Source: Volvariella volvacea V23
Lineage: Eukaryota > Basidiomycota > Agaricomycetes > Agaricales > Pluteaceae
DNA length: 64,000 nucleotides
Reading direction: 5' to 3'
Assembly: GCA_000349905.1 (NCBI GenBank)
Contig: KB722742.1
Location: 798,354-862,353, forward strand
The translations under genes were made by a program, and so were the position numbers. Shown here piece by piece: positions 1 through 11,278 of this stretch. How positions within the stretch are numbered: the first letter of the stretch is position 1; the number at the start of each line of letters is the position of its first letter. The notes under the pieces were generated by a model, which saw only the letters and a list, made by a program, of their open reading frames with translations, did no database searches and was not told the origin of the DNA.

Positions 1-101
1 GAAGGGGAATGACGATGTCTGGGTTTCTTTGGCTTGTCCCTACCAGAGTCCGGGTTGGACTGGGAGGGCTGGGATGAGGAGGACGGGGGCCAAAGGTCCA
101 T
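1..101 (-). CDS. 5' end of a gene leaving the window, possible homeodomain protein (partial)
   Basis: An open frame starts at an ATG whose first base is at 101 on the minus strand and stays open to base 1, about 33 codons. The start of the protein is rich in Ser, Pro and Gln and is followed by a basic stretch reading KPKKPRHRHSP. In fungal homeodomain proteins a basic arm of this kind (KKPRHRHS/T) often comes just before helix 1, so a homeobox transcription factor is my best guess. The helices themselves lie outside the window, so the family is inference. The roughly 360 bp between this start and the PanK stop would hold its promoter. Confidence 0.45.
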   Translation of the reverse strand, partial: MDLWPPSSSSQPSQSNPDSGRDKPKKPRHRHSP

Positions 102-465
102 GGTGATGGCGGAGGGAAGGCAAGGGAAGTGAGATTGTACTCAGAGAGTATTACAAACTTGCATTTATGAGTGACGACTCATTTGGGAAATGCAGACTGT
201 CCTGATATGTGCTCATAAAGCAGCTTCCCACGGTGCTGTAATGGGGATGCGCCACCCAACAAAGCAGCAAATTGGACAATTAGTTGGCCGTGTGTACTGT
301 ACAATGATATCGCGTAGGTGTAGAGTATAAGATCCAGAATTTGGCGGATATATGCAATGCAGGCGTGCAGAACGAAACAGAAAGTCATGACAATAAAAAT
401 TGGATACGAAAAAGTGGTGGATGAATACCAAATCGGGCAAAAGCAATTGATCGAGATGACGATGG

Positions 466-2438
466 CTATGATTCCATGTCTTCAATGTTCTTCAACCAAG
501 CTCCGATCGACCCTCTGCACATTTATTATCAGTCCCCTTGCATATACGCCTGCCAGGTGCACTTACAGAAAGCCCTCATGCCGCAAGAACATTGCTCTCT
601 TCGTTCCCTTGCTCCAGAATCGTATGGCATAGGACAGTGTCGCTATCGTCGCAGCATGGCCTGAAACAGTCAATCCCCACAGCTTATGTAAGCGGAAGGA
701 AGATGTCCATCGATTGGGTTATCTTACCGCGAATAAAATAACCCCCAAAATAAATCTTATCCACGTTATACTTTTCGGCATTCATGTAACTATGCCCATT
801 GTCAGCCATTTTTGCAACCCACTCATAACACATGTCTACTCACGCTATCTGTCCGATGTTGTTTGAAATAGCATACAGCAGACTCTTGCATATATCTTCT
901 GGTGAGAACTGTCGTTTCTGTGCGCCCTTTTTGAAGACCTTGCCGAAGGTGCTCGCAATCGTTGTCGACTTCAGCCCAAGCTTGCCGTAGTCTTGGCCAT
1001 ATATGTCGCCGACAAGCAGATCAACGGAGGCGTTGTCTCCCTTCTCTGACAATGCAAGCATTTCTGCAGACAGTCAATCGCTGATGCGCCAGCAACCACG
1101 AAACCGCTTACCGTCAAATGTTGTCGCTGGAGTCAAGATACTCAGTAAACCCCATAGGGTGCCCCCTCCCAAGCTCGTACCGCTGACTCGTTCGTATGAT
1201 CCATCCGCATCGACCTTGATTATGGACACACCAGAACCGATGTTCACCAGCAGACATGGCAGTTGCGGTCTTGGGTTGTTCACAAACTTGATTCCGTATT
1301 TTGGCGGATCTGGACTGGGGCGTTCCAGTGTTGCCAATAACGAAGCACCCTTTCCGGACTGATGGGACACCGACTCGATCAGCTCATCCGAGAAGTAGTA
1401 AACTTCATTAGGGATGAGCGAGATGAACTTCAATCCTTCTATCAGACACTCCATCTCGTCCTCTCTCTGAACTTCCACCTGCAGGCGTTGGCGGAACATA
1501 TCATAAAACAGATGTGCTCCGCCACCTGTCGCAATGATCTTCACTCCTCCCCGCATCTCCTCGATCGACACCCCGTTGACTTGCGCTGACCTCTCGATCA
1601 ATGCTTGGATAAATTCCACGCATTCATCTATATCGTCCGTCTCGAACCTTTCAAAGTTCAAAGATCCACCTGGGGAGTGTTGCGTAGCCCGGCGGATATA
1701 AGTATCCCGTATCAGCTCATCATTCAGCCCTGAGAGGTCGCTTGTTGCCTCCAAAGTTATTGATGGTGTTTGCGAACTTTCGAGGACTAGTGGTGTTAGT
1801 GCTCCGTTACGTTTGACGCTCGATGATGTAGGTGAATCAGGTTGAAGACCTTCTGCTCCTGCTGGTTCTGGTACGAAGGGCGACTCTGACCGCGGTGTCG
1901 ACAGCGAGCTTATATCGCTACCGCCGGTTGTGGCGATTATCGAAGGAGATGAAGGTGGTTCTGGTGATCTGGTGAAGTATACAACCTTGGCTAATGATCC
2001 GCCGACCTGAAGTACAACAAATCCAGAAACAAAAGCACATGGATGGGAGAAAGGGACAAGGAGCAGCCAATCACGGAATGATGTGAGAAAGAAAACAAGG
2101 TTATCGGTTAGCTGCTGCAGGAACGAATGGAGACACCCAAGAATAATACTTGCCACTCACATCTATAGCGATATGCGACACAGGCTCGATGTAATTTGGG
2201 AAGTAGATGCCTCGACTGTCCCGGGTCTATTAGAGGGGTATATCAGTCAGAACATGTACATGTAATGCCAGGAAATGCGAAGAAAGAGACGGGTATGACA
2301 GCACAAGAGTAGGAAATTCAAATTCGTCGAGCAGGTAGTACTGACCTCTGGCGACTCCTCGGATAGAATTACAGCACCACGGGTATCGACATGGATAACC
2401 CTTGCTGATGGTAGGGTGGGCGTTAGTGATGCGGGCAT
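466..2438 (-). CDS. CAB1: Pantothenate kinase (eukaryotic type II, fumble family)
   Basis: This enzyme phosphorylates pantothenate with ATP, the first and controlling step of coenzyme A synthesis. Seven exons can be followed on the minus strand: 2438-2346, 2226-2161, 2006-1112, 1063-844, 789-728, 660-567 and 514-466. They sum to 1479 nt, giving 492 aa in one unbroken frame. The N-terminal ATP-binding motif AIDVGGSLAKVVYF is split by an intron. Further landmarks are ATGGGAHLF, the glycine-rich NIGSGVSIIKVD and SGTSLGGGTLWGL, then GDIYGQDYG, the FGGYFIRG strand and LRHEGFLGSIGAWLKN at the end. An acidic/Ser/Pro-rich insertion between the first motif and the core (about residues 65-120) is not part of the conserved fold. 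An in-frame upstream ATG at 2588 exists, but its extension looks unlike the family. The left neighbour is divergent in function, so no operon-like logic is implied. Confidence 0.96.
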
Positions 2439-3661
2439 CTGGCACAGGGAAGTTGAGGCAGAATAGTTGGGTCGAAGAACAGCAAGGCGTGAACGGCGGG
2501 ATCTACGTGGGGCACGGGTTGGATGAACCTGTTTTTGGTTTAGATTGACGAGGGGTATTACGCGCCAGACGACAGCTAGCGATGCCAATTGTCTTGTTGT
2601 TTTTGGATGTCCTTTTTGAGGCGTTGACTTATGCCTGCACTTTAATAATAGGGATGAGTGCTAGATGCTGTAATATGTTGATAATGAATGTAGAACCTTT
2701 GAAATAATTTCTATGACTTCGGGATAAGTAGAGTACCGGGGTCCACAGCACTGTTAGTTCGAGGTGGTTGGTTACAACACTAAAGTTGCAAGATATTGGG
2801 GAAGGGTAACAGCAATCGTTTTCGTCTACAGCGGAAAAGGCTGGGGTATCGATAGGCAGGTTTGATTTGATTTGGGGAGGTGGTTCAGGAAACGTCTATA
2901 GGACGACAAGCGAATTTCGAAATGGGATGATTTGGGATTTATTGAGGGACATGCGTCATAACGGATATATAGTTCGGAGTATGTCCGCGAGTAGGTATGC
3001 GGGGGACGTAACGGCCGCGGTCCAAGGCAGAACTGCCACTGTTGTAGCGTTGATGGAGGGTGACGGGAGGGTGACTAAGACAAATCTCAAGCCCGCAAAA
3101 ACGTAGGCAAGGAGGACTCACGCTGTCCACGGATTATCGTCTCTCCGTCTGTCCGGAACCTCGGCTTGGGGGCGGGGCGGGCAGCAAGATGAATGATACG
3201 GCTGAGGCTATTCGGCGTGGAGGGCACATTTCAGAATATATCTGAACCGACAGAATCCGGGGAAGGAACAAAAGGTCACCGGCTACCTGAATCACCATCA
3301 GAAACATCATAAGATTCCGGATTTTTGTGCTGCTATGAGCCTCAAAATGGTACCACTTGTATTCACCATGATAGACGATGTTGCCTGGCCCTGATCCACA
3401 GCGCACTCGAACCTAGGCAAATGTACCCACATACAGTGATATAGCAACATTTCCAAGCTCGGTACATCTCCAAAGAGCAAATAGCCACGAGGCAACCAAT
3501 GAAATAACCTATGATCAAATGACCCAATCGGGACGGCTCTCAAATGCAACTGATGGTTGATTTTACACTGCTAACGACTATCCTGGTATATCTAATGAAC
3601 TGATAATCCCACAAGGTTGGTATAGACAACTTTCGATAAAATCAAGAATATCAATTGCCTC
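2439..3661. other. Intergenic: upstream of PanK, downstream of SEC21
   Basis: The stretch lies between two minus-strand genes and should hold the PanK promoter and 5' leader plus the SEC21 3' end. Short open frames on both strands start at non-ATG codons or have no domain-like content (for example plus 2867-3106, which opens at TTG). I see no gene, RNA or repeat that can be supported. Confidence 0.5.
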
Positions 3662-6600
3662 TTAGCCTCCAACGGCCGCAATCACAAGGTTACAGGCCTC
3701 CTGTCGCTCTGCTCTTACACTCAATTCCAAGGTAACACCCTGCCCACGCGAAAATGTCATCCTGCAACGCGCGAGTACCTTTCCTCCTCCGCCAGCCACT
3801 ATACCAGATAGTTGTAGTGTATGCACGGACGACGATGTCGGGCTTTCTGTACCACCCAACGGTTCCATATTAAGAACCTCAATGATGGAATCACAAGCAG
3901 CTACGTTGGGCAAAAATAAGTGTGTGATTGATTACGTTGACAGGTGATAGTGATGACGCACCTTTAAGTGACTCCATGGCCGATAGCGAGAATGTTTCAG
4001 TCGCACTAGCTCCCCCATGCAACCTATCCCATTCCGAACCAAATGTAACATAACTCGGAACAATATAGTCGCCACCCGCACTAAGCTCAACTTCCTCTAG
4101 TTGATACTCATCTTCGTAACCCTCTTCTTCCGGTTCACCGGTCGATGGGTCAAGTTCCTTGCTAATGAATTTCAGTGTACAAGCAAAGGAAGCCACTGCA
4201 TATTCCTCGGGTGAGTCACGAGTGAAAGAGACATATACGATACTCGGCGAGCTGGCAGATGTTAAGGATGGCAGGGGAATAATGAAATCTTCCGTTAGGC
4301 CGCTGTCCTCAGTTTGGGGCTGCATAATGACCGAAACTTGCTCAAGAACCGTATCTGGTAGTGTGTTAGATACATTAAACTGCACAGCAAAGGTAGCGAG
4401 CGGATGCTAATTTAGTGCCCTGGGTTGCTGCAGTGTAAGGGTTGATACAAACCTGGAAAACGATGTGCTCTTTGAATATGTGCTTGACACAAGTGACTTG
4501 ATACTCGGTTTCGCTCTCCGTTAATTGCGCAGGTTTCGTGCTGCTATTCAGTACAGCGCCATAAGATGCGAACTCGGGAACATCGGCCAACTGCTGTAGG
4601 TAGGCTGACTGCGTCTCCGCTGCTGTCGGCGGTGGTGGTGCGTCCACAACTTTCGTTGTAGTAGGCACACCAATGGTATCCAACGTGCTTGGACCTAAGT
4701 AGCATGAAAAATTAGTTTCCTATCTGAAAATCTGGGATCAATACACACGTGCAGCCTCCTGAGCGGCCTGAGTACGGCTGATCTTTGGTACAGAAGATGC
4801 GTCAAATGGTTGACTGGCAGCTTCTGGATCCTTCACATAGGCCACCAACTTACTCTCCAGAGCAGCCAAGGAGTAGACAGATTCTAGGCAAAGGAACCTC
4901 GGGTATCAACACTTTGACTTGACGTGTAATGATAAAGCGGATTTACCTTCTTTGACATATGCATTGGCGAGTGGCTGCTGTTCAAAAGTCTTGAGATACA
5001 ACGTGGCACGATCACGAACTTCGTCGTCTACATCATCAAGGCATCTGCATGGGTGCAATTATGAGCACATGCACATCATATTGGGACCAGCCAACACACC
5101 TGTTCAACAACACTTTGATGCTCTTCTGCAGACCGGGCTCTTGTGCATTGACGCCAAATTTGGCAAGACTAGCAACAGCTGCAGCCCGAACGGTAGCATT
5201 TTCCAAAACCACTCGATTATAGATGTAGCGAATATATTTCGTCGGTCGTCGCGATTTGGGTCCTTCAATACCGAGCAAATGCAGAATACGTACGGACAAC
5301 TTGGTGAATTCGCAGTCTTCAATGAACTCACAGAGGTGTGAGAGCGCTTGTTCCTTGCACTCGCTTATGAACTTAATCATATCAAAGATGGCCTCGACGA
5401 CAGCCCTCTTGAAGTCATAACCTCCCTCATCCCGAAGAACTCCAGAAAGGAATGCAAGCATGGACGCATGCTTGGTGGGGAATTTGAGGCAAAGAGAGCG
5501 AATCGCGTCTACAATTATGACTTTGAATTCATCACTAATTTCCGACATGAAGCCTGTGATTTGTTTAATCAAACGGTCAACAGAAGCCTCATTACCAGTC
5601 TGTAAACAGCTCTATTAGGCACATTGCATTAAATGATCGAGAATTCTGACCTTCAGTAGGGTGGTGATAGCATACGTAGCTACGCTTCTATTAGGGTCGG
5701 CGATAAGGCTTTCTAAATCAACGTTGCAGGTTGCTACAGCCGCAGGGTGGGTCAACGCTAATGCAGCCAATATGCGAGTAGCAGCAAACTTGAGAACAGG
5801 TTTTGGAGAGGAGAGGAATAGTTGCAGAACTAAGACGATTGATAAGCAACATCTCTTTCCTTCGATTCTTTCACTCACCGGCTATGGCCTTAGTCAAGGA
5901 CTGCGAGGGCACATTCTTCATCTCGCATATAGCTCGGGCCGCCTCGAAATTGACCATATCACTCTTGTGTCTTAACCAACCCTCCAAAAAGTCAAGCATC
6001 TGTCTCTGCACACTAAATCACAACCATCAGTTTACGGATGCGGGCATATTATTAGCAAACCACACACTTTGGATCTTCTTCCATAACCTTGGCAGCATAT
6101 CGAATCAACATGCATAGAGCCATCGGGTTCTTCAAAGTGGTTCCCGCACCAGACTTCCCTCCTCCTAATTGTTGAATCATCTTCGTCACCGCCATCCTAT
6201 CTTGCTGTCTAATCAGGTATAACAATCCCAAGGCATGATACTGGGTGACCTGACTACTCGAGGGAATCGTCTGAGGACCACTGGGCTGGCTCGTTCCTCC
6301 ACCAAAACCGAGCAGCGAACTCGCGCTACCTAAACCGCCGCCGCTTGAACCAGAACCAAAGAAGCTGGTGGTAGATTTGGCATTAACAGCTTCTTGGGCT
6401 TCGTTCACCCATCTTTTGACAACGTCTTTGGCAGAGGGATAGAGGTGGTAGGCGGACACGAGAGCTGCGGATGAGATGGACGGATTACGGTCTACAATTG
6501 CGGCCTTAAAGAAACGCTCGACACCCTGAGCCATTGAGGGCTATTGTCCATTTCGATAAGGCAATCATAAGTACGCGCATATGCGGACGTGCCAGATCAG

Positions 6601-7123
6601 ATAGAGAATATACGTGAATTAAGTAGAGGCGTACATCAATGATTCGGCAAAGGGCTCGAATCGCATTAGGCCGATAGATGACTTCAGAGTTGGGCTGCAT
6701 ATCCTTCATAATACTACTCGTAACCATGATAACATCCTCTGCAGTGGTCGCCAATTCCTTGATGCCCAAGTACACTGCTTGCCGCAATGCACTCTGTAAT
6801 TATCACCATTTTGTTTACGACGGTAAGATTCAATGTTGAGTACGTTCCAATACGCACAATATTAGTGCAGGACTCACATCTTTATGTTGGAATAATTTTG
6901 TTGTTCCAAAGAACAGTGTCGTAGCCTCCTGCGTTGTCAAAGTCTCCCCCACATACAACAAGTACACGATCCTCGTCAACAACGCTCTGCACTTTCTGGG
7001 ACTTATAGGCGAATCATTGAAAACTCGTGCTTCTTGAATGACCGTCGTCTTGTTATTGTAATAAGAACTCAAGCCGCTCTCCTCTTCCTTCTTGGATGGT
7101 ATCGACATCAAGAGGGCCGCCAT
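3662..7123 (-). CDS. SEC21: Coatomer subunit gamma (COPI coat)
   Basis: Gamma-COP is part of the heptameric COPI coat that returns vesicles from Golgi to ER. The protein starts with [15 protein letters not shown] and is built from about ten exons. The N-terminal HEAT/adaptin trunk is recognisable in [56 protein letters not shown] and [13 protein letters not shown]. After a Pro/Ala-rich hinge, the C-terminal appendage shows [30 protein letters not shown] and the final [27 protein letters not shown] strand region. The estimated length of about 900 aa matches the family. A Gly/Ser-rich loop (near 6290-6370, [11 protein letters not shown]) is inserted in the trunk after RWVNEAQEA and is absent in animal gamma-COP. 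Exon 1 is 7123-6878 and exon 2 is 6793-6635. The border near 6068 is ambiguous (GTGTGT or GTGGTT donor). Confidence 0.96.
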
Positions 7124-8545
7124 TGTTAATTTTCACTCTTGTTATCGTCCGTTCACTGGCAAGGTCCACAGCGGAGAAGCCGAATCGATATAGATAACCC
7201 GGAGAGAAGCGGAATTTTTGCGTTGGGAAAGCGATCTTGCCTGTGTCGTGGATTAGATGTGGACGTGGTCGGACGTGGTGGCTTTGTTTGGCAGCTTGTT
7301 TGGTGATTCAAGGCCAGAGGATTCAAGCTTGGATGCAAACCGCTGATCACTCAAGTATAATACTGCTCAAACACAATTCAATTTGCAGACTGAAGAACCC
7401 GTAGAGCTAATGGACATGGATGAAGAAATTACTAACAACCTAACATTGAAGGAGAGGAGAAAGGGAATAGTGCCGGAGTAGCCCAAACCCAATGGTCGGA
7501 TTAAGAATATGGAGAAAGAAATGAGAAAAGAAGCTCATGAAGATGGGTCCAACGTCATAAGGTTCATAAGGCGTTAAAGTATACGTAGGTGTACGGTGAA
7601 GGGAGGGTGCTATACGTCGACAAGATGGAGGATCGGGTAAGGAAGATCTAAATGTAACAGTATTGTATCCTGGACAAATCGATTACTTGTTATCTTGCTG
7701 TTCGCATTTTGAAGAGCAGGGATGAGCCTCGATTCCCGTCCAACCACTAGAGACCACCACAGAGACGTGGCGCCCTCTCCCATTCTGCTCGCCCTCAACT
7801 ATAACCAATCGTGCACAGCCGACTTGGTTACTGAGGTGGAGAATGGGAGGACAACAGGTAAATCGGAGGAGAACAGATGAAGAATCAGGGATAAGAATGT
7901 GAGTTATAAGAGAAATGTTACGGAATAACCGGTGATATGGGAGGAAGTGCACAAAAAAATATGACACATTGACGATAATAGTGCTGCTTGTCGAGAAATG
8001 GAAGAAAATAAAACTTGGAAGAAAAATGTCGACGCATTGAGGGGGAAATCTACGGTCGCTGAAGGGAAAGTGACACGATAACGAGCGGGGAAGCGATGCG
8101 GCCGAACCAGCACGGCGCTGGTGCGACGTGAAAGAAAATAAGCGTCCGTGTTGATGAATATACTGCACAATCGCGTTGCATTGATATCGTTAACGAGTCG
8201 ACGCGGTGACTTCCGTGATTAACTTTTATGATACGAGGAAGTGTCGGCCCAATAGCGAAGTGGGAAAGTCGGGGAACGATGACGACCAAATAACGAGCGA
8301 AAACGCAAAAGCACTTCGCAAATCGGGTGGAATAGATATGCTGACTGAAAGCCGTCGAACCCCAACTCTCCCTCCACGATCTCAACAACCATAATGCCTC
8401 TTCTGTCGCGGACAATCCTACATCAACCAACGAAGAGACCACCGACCGAGCGAACACGTATCATCTACCCCCCGCCCCCCAATCGCCCAGCCACACTCGG
8501 GACGCTCTAGCAGTAAACAGCCAAAAATATTACTACATAGGCGAT
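7124..8545. other. Intergenic: SEC21 upstream region and CK1 3' flank
   Basis: This 1.4 kb lies between two minus-strand genes. It should hold the SEC21 promoter (right of 7123) and the CK1 terminator region (left of 8546). Minus-strand frames at 7683-8168 and 8050-8457 and a plus frame at 8206-8394 have no recognisable domain; the longest, 8050-8457, opens at GTG. No tRNA or repeat is visible. Confidence 0.45.
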
Positions 8546-9809
8546 TTACCAGATCTCGTCCCGTCCGCGGGTGGCGCGACCTGCATTGGCACCGGAAGCA
8601 GGGGCAGCCTGCTGAGCCTGAGCCTGACGGGTGTGAGATCGAAGCCTGATAGAAGATGATTAGGCATATGAGAAAGGACAGATAGGGTGCAAGGCAACTT
8701 ACATGCGGTCACTCGCACGGTGATCTTCTTCCTCCTGGACGACCTTTCTCCTGCTGGCACCTGCCTTGGAGCTGGAGGCGTCATCCTGAGCGCCACGTTG
8801 TACACTCCAGTCGAAGACATAGTCATATTGGTAACCCTCGCGAACGAAGAGGTCTCTGAATAACTTGCGAAGGTAGGAGTAATCCGGCTTATCATCGAAA
8901 CGGAGAGCGCGGGTATAGTTCAAGAAGATACCAAACTCATTGGGGAAGCCCCGGCAGAGAAGGTCGGTAGGAGTAGTCATCTTCTTCTCCATGATACGAT
9001 CGTACTTCTGCTTCTTGGTAGCAGCCTTAAGTCCTTGCCATGGGAGGGCACCGCGGAGGAAATACATGAGAACATATGCAAGCGACTCGAGATCATCTCG
9101 ACGGGCCTGCTCGACGCCCAAGTGGGTGTTAATCGATGTGTAGCGGGCAGTACCGGTCAAGTTCTTGTTCTCTCGGTAAGGGATGTGGAGGTGGGTCTTG
9201 GGGTCACGGAACTTCTTAGCGAGACCGAAATCGATGATGTTTACTTGGTTGCCACGCTTGCCGATTCCCATGAGGAAATTGTCTGGCTTGATGTCACGGT
9301 GAATGAAATTGCGAGAGTGGATGTATTCAATGCGGGATATCTAAGAATCCGTTAATATCGGCGAGCGAGGGAACGAGCGGCGTAACAGAAAACTCACTAG
9401 TTGGTCAGCCAACAGCAACACAGTCTTGAGGCTGAACTTGCGGTTGCAGAAGTTGAAGAGATCCTCAAGCGATGGGCCCAAGAGATCAAGGACCATGGCA
9501 TTATAGTCGCATTCGGTTCCAAACCATCTCACAAATGGAACACCAACACCGCCGGCGAGTGTCTTGTAGACTTTGGATTCGTACTCGAGTTGAGGGTGCT
9601 TGGCCTTGACTGATTCTAGCTTGATGGCGACTTCTTCACCAGAGATGATGTTGATACCAAGATAAATATCGCCTGTGTTATGGAGGGTTAAAAGTGTGAG
9701 GAGACGAAGAAATGTAGAGCGCACCAAAAGATCCTGAGCCGATCTTTTTTCCAAGCCTGTATTTGCCACCAACTCGAAGGTCTAATCTGTGCGACGGGTT
9801 TTCGGTCAT
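8546..9809 (-). CDS. HRR25: Casein kinase 1, delta/epsilon (Hrr25/HHP1) class
   Basis: A Ser/Thr protein kinase of the CK1 family, which acts in DNA repair, membrane traffic, circadian or cell-cycle control depending on the fungus. The protein starts [20 protein letters not shown], followed by the glycine loop KIGSGSFG, the catalytic lysine in [26 protein letters not shown] instead of the usual DFG surroundings, and the CK1 hallmark [19 protein letters not shown]. The end of the kinase fold reads [11 protein letters not shown] short basic tail with [20 protein letters not shown] and [11 protein letters not shown] closes the protein at about 355 aa, close to S. pombe Hhp1 and much shorter than yeast Hrr25. 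There is no C-terminal CC prenylation signal, so it is not of the Yck membrane class. About four introns interrupt it; one lies right after GSGSFG and one precedes the final exon (8546 to about 8645). Confidence 0.95.
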
Positions 9810-10504
9810 CTGGAACTAGGGAGGGCTGTGTGGAAACTGGAGGGAGGGCGGTGAGTATTTAAGCGAACGGAAGAGGAGTGGAGAGGCAGTGAGTACAAGG
9901 AAGACAGAAAAGGGGATCAAGGATTTGGCAGTGGCAAGGGGGAAGAAGGCGTGTGGATCGCAGGGTGTCAGGGCACTACGTAAGATGAATGAAGAGGGGA
10001 GGCTGACGACGGTGGTCGACAATGAGGATCATGGACCCAAAACGTGGTAGAAATACGGTTCGGGCCAAGAAAACAAAGGGGCAGCGGTTTTCGTCCGTAC
10101 TTTTGTATCAAAAACGGCCAGCAGGACGGAGGAGCGGCGCAAAGAGGACGGGCGCAACAGGCAGAAAATAGGACAAAAATCGGGGAAATGGGGGGAAAAG
10201 AGAGCGGAAACTCACGGATGTAGAAGATACAAGAGAGATAGAGAGCAGAGAAAGCGATGAGAAGAGGAGTAGAGTTGAAGACGTTATAAGTGGTAGCGGA
10301 ACAAGTGAGGAGGACTTGCACCAGACTGTTCCAAGGCCAAACACAGCCTGGGTTGGCGGAGTTTGAATTTCATCGATAAATCAGTTTGCCCTTCACAATC
10401 AGCAAGTATTATTCATTATTCATTATCAGAATGCAGAATAAGAATCCTCGACAGCAGTCCTGTCTGCAGGGTCTGCACCAGCTGGCACGCATCAGACGCT
10501 CGCC
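9810..10504. promoter_or_regulatory. CK1 upstream region and probable 5' leader
   Basis: On the minus strand this is pyrimidine-rich (long runs of TC and CCTC), as is common for fungal 5' leaders. It contains a GTGAGT donor near 10209-10214, which suggests a spliced 5' UTR. Open frames here (9968-10321 and 10108-10344 minus) are Leu/Ser-rich products of the pyrimidine tract and the longer ones open at non-ATG codons. Exact transcription start and intron ends cannot be fixed from sequence alone. Confidence 0.35.
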
Positions 10505-10780
10505 TCAGTGCCTGGGTCCCATGATGTCAGCTTCCCCAGGCTGAGCTTCGCCACCGGGCTTGAGGGACGCCGGGATGCCTGCTCGACGCAGCCTGGACAG
10601 CAGCGTCCTCATTTCATCAGTCAAGTGCAGCTCGAGTTCTGATGGCCTGTCCAATATCGCCATTCAGAGCACACAGCAGTCGATCACGAGTTCTGGGGTA
10701 TGATAGCGACCGCAGCGTTCTAAATATGTCTTGTCCTTGCCTTCTCGCTCCTGCAGCAGCCTCACATGACCATCGTCCAT
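10505..10780 (-). CDS. Candidate small two-exon gene, unrecognised
   Basis: Two neighbouring minus-strand frames look like coding sequence but are not joined by a clear intron. The first opens at ATG 10780 (MDDGHVRLLQEREGKDKT..., 38 codons, charged). The second reads MAILDRPSELELHLTDEM, then a Leu/Arg-rich helix (RTLLSRLRRAGIP) and ends in EADIMGPRH at stop 10505-10507. An acceptor-like TTGGACAG precedes the second frame and TTGTCCAG precedes the first, so more 5' exons are possible. I do not recognise a family. Confidence is low because the phases of the obvious donors do not match, and the region could be the far-upstream leader of the divergent chitin synthase. Confidence 0.25.
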
Positions 10781-11278
10781 CAACAGGCGAAATTCTGGAC
10801 AATATGTATTTAGATAGCGCTATCGGCAGTCGGTGGCCAGCCTGGCAGCGCGACCAGAGCTCGGATAAGATGAGACTCATGGACATGAGATTGGATCCAC
10901 TGAAAATGCGGGCTGCTTGTGCTGCGTGGTAGGGACGGTGGCCGTGCTTGGCAATTGAGTTCAGCGGAAGGCGGGGAAAAGTGCCAGATATGGGAAACAT
11001 GATACAGTCTGCCTCGTAACAGTTGCCTCTCTCCCATCTTTTTCTCTCCCTCATCCCTGCCCCGTCTGCTCAGCTGCCGGATAGCGTCCCTCCCTCCTTC
11101 GTTGCCTGCTTTCGTTCTTTGTTTTCCGTCGTTCTCTGTCACTAGCAACCCAACGACACAAGCTTTTGCAATCTTACGCTCTTGAGCAGCCGGTTTCCAT
11201 TTCAACCTGGCCAATATCCCCACCCGCCTTCTATAACCGTCGACGCTCCGTCATTACATATAGGTTGATACTTCCCAA
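10781..11278 (+). promoter_or_regulatory. Chitin synthase upstream region and 5' leader
   Basis: The 500 bp before the chitin synthase ATG turn strongly pyrimidine-rich (CTCTCCC, TCCCTCCTTCG) from about 11030, typical of a fungal core promoter or leader of a well expressed gene. No TATA box of good quality is seen. Minus-strand frames over this segment (10617-11054, 10810-11223) show no family resemblance. Confidence 0.35.

Noticed and set aside
2867..3106. 79-codon plus-strand ORF between PanK and SEC21
   Set aside because: It opens at TTG, has no recognisable motif, and lies in the expected PanK promoter region.
8050..8457. 135-codon minus-strand ORF upstream of SEC21
   Set aside because: It opens at GTG, is Ser/Arg/Leu-rich without pattern, and overlaps two other equally long frames.
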